Of a stretch of DNA of 64,000 bases, positions 60,455 through 64,000 are shown one piece after another; the first letter of the stretch is position 1; every line of letters starts with the position of its first letter. Location of the stretch: contig JAKOGI010000082.1 of assembly GCA_029747015.1 (NCBI GenBank), positions 1,215,501 to 1,279,500 on the forward strand. The letters run 5' to 3'. The translations under genes were made by a program, and so were the position numbers. Origin of the DNA: Carnegiea gigantea (lineage: Eukaryota > Streptophyta > Magnoliopsida > Caryophyllales > Cactaceae). The notes beneath the pieces are model-generated. The model saw nothing but the letters and a program-made list of their open reading frames with translations. It had not been told where the DNA came from and did not search any database.

Positions 60455-63400
60455 ATGATGCACGCATTCATGGAAAAGGTAACTTCAAAATTGTCTCGTA
60501 TGCTCATCGATTCTCCATCTCGAATTTATGAATCCAATCAGGTGATTAATCCTCTTCTTTTTGCAGAATCTGTTTGAGCATTTTATTAATTTTGTTGATG
60601 TACTACGTGTACGTCGAGATTTGCGCAATGTAGGTCTTCCAGGGTTGAGATTTTGATGTTTAGCATAATTTGAAGAAGATAGTGTTACGGTTCAGTTGCA
60701 AGGTATGGGATCATATGGGAGGTTGATGTGGGGTTTATATAGGTTTTGGGTTCTCCAAACCCTTGAGCTAGCTTTTGGGATGGGCTCTTCCAAAGTTCTG
60801 TATCAATTGGTATCAGAGCCACCATCATGTGTCCGTACCCTGAGTCACGAAAAGGGCTACCTAAGGAGAGGGCTACCTGTATAATAGAGTGAAGCCGTCT
60901 CGAAAGGAGAAAATGGCTACCTAATTGAAGCTACCTAAAGTGAAGCCGTCGGGACGACGGTTGCGGAGCGTGGTGGATTGTTACGGTCCAATTGCAAGGT
61001 ATGGGACTTGAGTCCCACATCGATCATAAGGGGGGTTGATGTGGGGTTTATATAGGCTTTAGATTCTCCCAACCCTTGAGCTAGCTTTTGGGATGAGCTC
61101 TTCCAAAGTTGTGTATCAGATAGAAGGTATTTAGTTACCAGAATTTGTCATGATTCATCTGATTTTATGAGGACGTCGGTTTCTTGATCATGACATGATA
61201 TATCTATGTCATGGAGAATGAAAAAAGGTTCAAATTGGTGCGAATTTGTAGTTGTTTTAAACAAATTTTAGTGTAATTTTGATCCTCGTTGATTCTGCTG
61301 TGATAGCCTGAGGATATTGTAGCAGAATTATTTGTGAAGATGAGCTATTTTTGATATGTTTTGCTGTATGCCTTTCACGTAGCAACTAGAATTTTGCATT
61401 ATTAGATTCCGAGGCTAGGTAAATTGTTGAGACTAGAATTGACAACGAGCTTATGCACTTGAATTCTAGACCAATAACTGAACATGGAGACCAATTCTTA
61501 ATCGCATTACGGAAAACGGAACGCTAGTTTCTTCCCTTCTGTTTTACGTGTGTGATTGATGTTCTCTTCTTGTTCGTTCCTAGTACTTTACCCTACATGT
61601 CTAGCTTGGCAATTTCATTGTTTAGACAATGAAATATTTGTCCTTTGCTTTAGTGCTTAATTGACAAGATATTACTTTAGTGTTCACACCATACACTTGG
61701 GTTTTTGTCACTATTTTTGCTTACTTGGTTGTCGTTTCCAGAATCCAACGCCTCTTATTCCAAACAGTAAAGAGTGGGTATCACTCATTCTATTTATATG
61801 TTTTGTTTGACTCTTAGTGCATGTTAATGGTGGATTTTGCCATTTTGATAAGATGTAAGCCAGTTCATACTCCATGGGGTACCTTGATATTGTCTTCATT
61901 GTTCTCATTTATCTTTTATTCATCTGCCATTGAAAAGAGTTAATAATTTGAAATCAATGCAACTCCATCCTCTCAGTTGTAATGGTAAATAAGATCTCTG
62001 CATGGCCATGATGTGAGAATGTTGATTTTCAGGCAGAAAGAGAGCTGACTGGCATTGACTATGAGAATGAGGCCCCTGCTTCTGCAAGAAGCACATGTTC
62101 TACGGAGAGATTTGAGGATGCAATTGAGCCTCAGACACCTTGGAATTTTATGCCTAATCTGACCGATGAATCTGCATTTGTTTATGTGGAATTGTATGAG
62201 TTTCTGCAGGCATCCCTTCCGAATATAGTGCGAGGTTGTCAATGGGTATTACTTTACAGGTAACTGCCTTTCTAACATGGACCTTGTTGTGGAATGGCAT
62301 TGGTCAATCTTTCAAATGGTTTTCATTAATTGAAGTGTATCTTGATTATCATTTTGTTTGTTTCAACTGAAGGGCAGTACTTTGAGAGATGGTATATCCT
62401 TCCGCACGCTTATGCGGAAGAGTGCTGCTCTCTCTGGCCCTGGCTTACTGGTATGGCTCCACTTGTAGGTATTTTATGTCAAGATGTATAACTAACAACG
62501 ATTGGATGTGCTGTTGATGTTCTAGATAGTTGGAGATAGAAAGGGTGCTGTATTTGGCGGGCTCCTTGATTGCCCTCTGAAGCCATGCCCAAGGAGGAAA
62601 TATCAAGTGAGTTGATTCGGTGCATGTTACGGTTTCTTTTGGTTCTGCCTTTTGTAAGTGCCAAATCTTTGTTTTACAGGGAACAAACCAGACTTTTGTT
62701 TTTACAAATATATACGGTGAACCCAGGCTGTTTAGAGCAACTGGTAAATATTCTTTCCTTTCTGTTTGCTGAAGCTGTACTATTTTCAATTTTATGAACT
62801 GAACTGGTTGACCATCATCACACATCTATTACCTTGGCTTACCTGTCAAATTAGTTATAGTGTTAGCTCAATGATAGCCAGCTGCTAGTCATGATTGAGG
62901 AACCTACTTAGAAAGATCCTAGGCTCAAATCCTTCTTCACCCAATGTTTAAGTGAGCTAATACTCCCTGGATTTCTAATAATCTATGATGCCCGACTCTT
63001 CATTTTGCCCCGCCGTACCCATGTTGGACTCGACACTCTGCGGATAGGACATGGGATTCGTGTCGGACCTTATCCAAACTCTAAAGCAGCAAGGGTGAAA
63101 AAAATTAGGAAGATGTGGTCTTTTTCTTTCTTCGCTCATTATTATTTTAATGGATCTTTAAGTTCAACCATTTGGCAAGTTGACAATCTTGTAACTACTG
63201 AAATATTCTAAGAAGATTAACTTGAAATTCCAACTTCCATGCAAAATTATGAGCCCTCATATTCGTGTCTAAATTTTGGACGGTGTCCCCGTGTCCTAAA
63301 GTTAGAGCTTTTGACGATTTGGACACTCGGATCCGTACCCGTATCGGACACCCCATACCCGAGTCCATGTAACATAGCTAATAATAGTCATATGATTCGA

Positions 63401-64000
63401 CAAGTTTCTTTGCCGATTCTTGCCTCTTTCACCTTTTCGCATATGATCTCCAATCCTTCTCATCAATATGTTATTTCCATTTCTCTGTCACTTATGCCAG
63501 CCAGGATGCCAGCAGCATATACTGGTCATGTTTTAGTTCACATATATTTGTCTACTGTAAGTTGTTGTGACTGTCTCAAATGTTATAATAGGTGCAAATA
63601 GATACTTCTACTTGTGCTTGAATGACATGATAGCATTTGGTGGGGGAAGCAACTTTGCTTTGTCATTGGATGGAGATCTGTAAGTTGCCCATTTAACTAA
63701 TTCATGAGAAGCAGTAATGAATATTTTTTCCCTACATGCGTCTCATATTATCTTGTTTTGAAGGTTGAACGGAAGCAGCGGGCCCTGTGAGACATTTGGA
63801 AACTTATGTTTGGCTCACGATTCTATGTTTGAATTGAAAAATGTTGAGGTACTTTCTTTGATCCCACAGATGTGAGTACTTGTCTGTTGTCACCATATCT
63901 CCTGTTTAGTTCTGTTTCCTGTTACGGGTAATAGATGGTTTAGGTTTCTGCTTAGAAAATTTCATTTCCCACGTGTCTATCTCTGAGATTAAGTATTTCA
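60455..64000 (+). CDS. TLDc-domain protein, 5' part (continues past the window)
   Basis: Seven coding exons lie in the window: 60455-60541, 62033-62259, 62378-62450, 62526-62606, 62680-62743, 63592-63679 and 63764-63848. They give 235 codons with frame kept at every junction; the next donor is GTACTT at 63849, so the C-terminus is outside. The TLDc fold is clear from about residue 75: GCQWVLLYSTLRDGISFRTL, then GPGLLIVGDRKGAVFGGLLD, TNQTFVFTNIYG, NRYFYLCLNDMIAFGGGSNF and GPCETFGN. TLDc proteins (OXR1/NCOA7/TLDC2 relatives) protect against oxidative stress and bind the V-ATPase in animals; plant members are poorly described. The start MMHAFMEKVTSKLSRMLIDS is the first ATG after a telo-box-bearing leader (CTAGGGTTT at 60387-60395). 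Intron 1 carries a TRIM retrotransposon, and intron 5 a hAT MITE and a possible SINE relic. Confidence 0.9.
60683..61118 (+). mobile_element. TRIM retrotransposon in intron 1 of the TLDc gene
   Basis: A 436-bp element with a 5-bp exact target duplication GATAG (60678-60682 and 61119-61123). The 5' LTR is 60683-60805 (123 bp) and the 3' LTR is 60979-61118 (140 bp). Both begin TGTTACGGT and end GTATCA. The 5' LTR lacks 17 bp around the GAGTCCCACATCGA block. The primer binding site TGGTATCAGAGC is at 60808-60819, two bases after the LTR. The purine-rich GGAGCGTGGTGGA precedes the 3' LTR. The internal region is 173 bp and encodes nothing. This is the full structure of a terminal-repeat retrotransposon in miniature, in the same orientation as the host gene. 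Confidence 0.93.
62845..62970 (+). repeat. Possible SINE relic in intron 5 of the TLDc gene
   Basis: TTAGCTCAATGATAGCC resembles an A box. About 55 bases on, CTAGGCTCAAATCCTTC resembles a B box. No poly-A tail or target duplication is evident. Tentative. Confidence 0.3.
62983..63377. mobile_element. hAT-type MITE in intron 5 of the TLDc gene
   Basis: An exact 8-bp duplication CTAATAAT flanks it (62975-62982 and 63378-63385). The ends are CTATGATGCCCGACTC and, read from the right, CTATGTTACATGGACTC. It has GGGTACGG/CGGACAC-type words near both ends. No coding capacity. Confidence 0.82.

Overview
This is nuclear DNA from a flowering plant, most likely a eudicot; I cannot name the species. The reasons are multi-exon genes with GT-AG introns, plant-specific families (R2R3-MYB, DYW-class PPR, a plasmodesmata-located DUF26 protein), telo-box promoters and plant-type transposons. 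Base composition looks AT-rich by eye; I did not compute it. I reconstructed exons by reading splice sites and keeping the reading frame across each junction.

Layout. 1-12.8 kb has no host gene. It holds repeats and a 7.5-kb Ty1/copia LTR retrotransposon (3379-10879, minus orientation, TSD TAACT) with decayed coding sequence. 12.8-19.8 kb is two non-autonomous Helitrons (12845-16042 and 16129-19825) that split a 110-bp tandem array. Immediately downstream, 20.1-28.8 kb is a 17-exon nucleolar Pumilio gene (APUM24/PUF6 type, 647 aa, plus strand). 32.2-33.4 kb is an R2R3-MYB gene (315 aa, plus). 35.0-37.2 kb is a J-domain protein gene (246 aa, minus). 41.0-42.75 kb is a DYW-class PPR gene with two apparent frameshifts (minus). 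43.9-46.2 kb is the 40S ribosomal protein S9 gene (197 aa, minus). 47.7-54.6 kb is a transposon-rich interval with a third Helitron, four tRNA-type SINEs and two MITEs. 53.8-55.7 kb is a plasmodesmata-located DUF26 gene (298 aa, minus). 56.1-57.7 kb has a large foldback and a MITE-like element. 60.4 kb to the window end is the 5' part of a TLDc-domain gene (plus), whose introns carry a TRIM retrotransposon and a hAT-type MITE.

How the genes relate. They are independent plant genes, not an operon. Two serve ribosome biogenesis (the APUM24 homologue in pre-rRNA processing, RPS9 in the 40S subunit), and both carry AAACCCT telo-box elements near their starts. The most informative structure is in the mobile DNA. 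Several insertions can be validated internally by exact target-site duplications, or by an uninterrupted repeat copy that serves as the empty site. I found no CRISPR array, rRNA or tRNA gene, and no convincing new enzymatic system. The oddest unexplained pattern is an array of short palindromes inside the copia element (about 7.85-9.09 kb).
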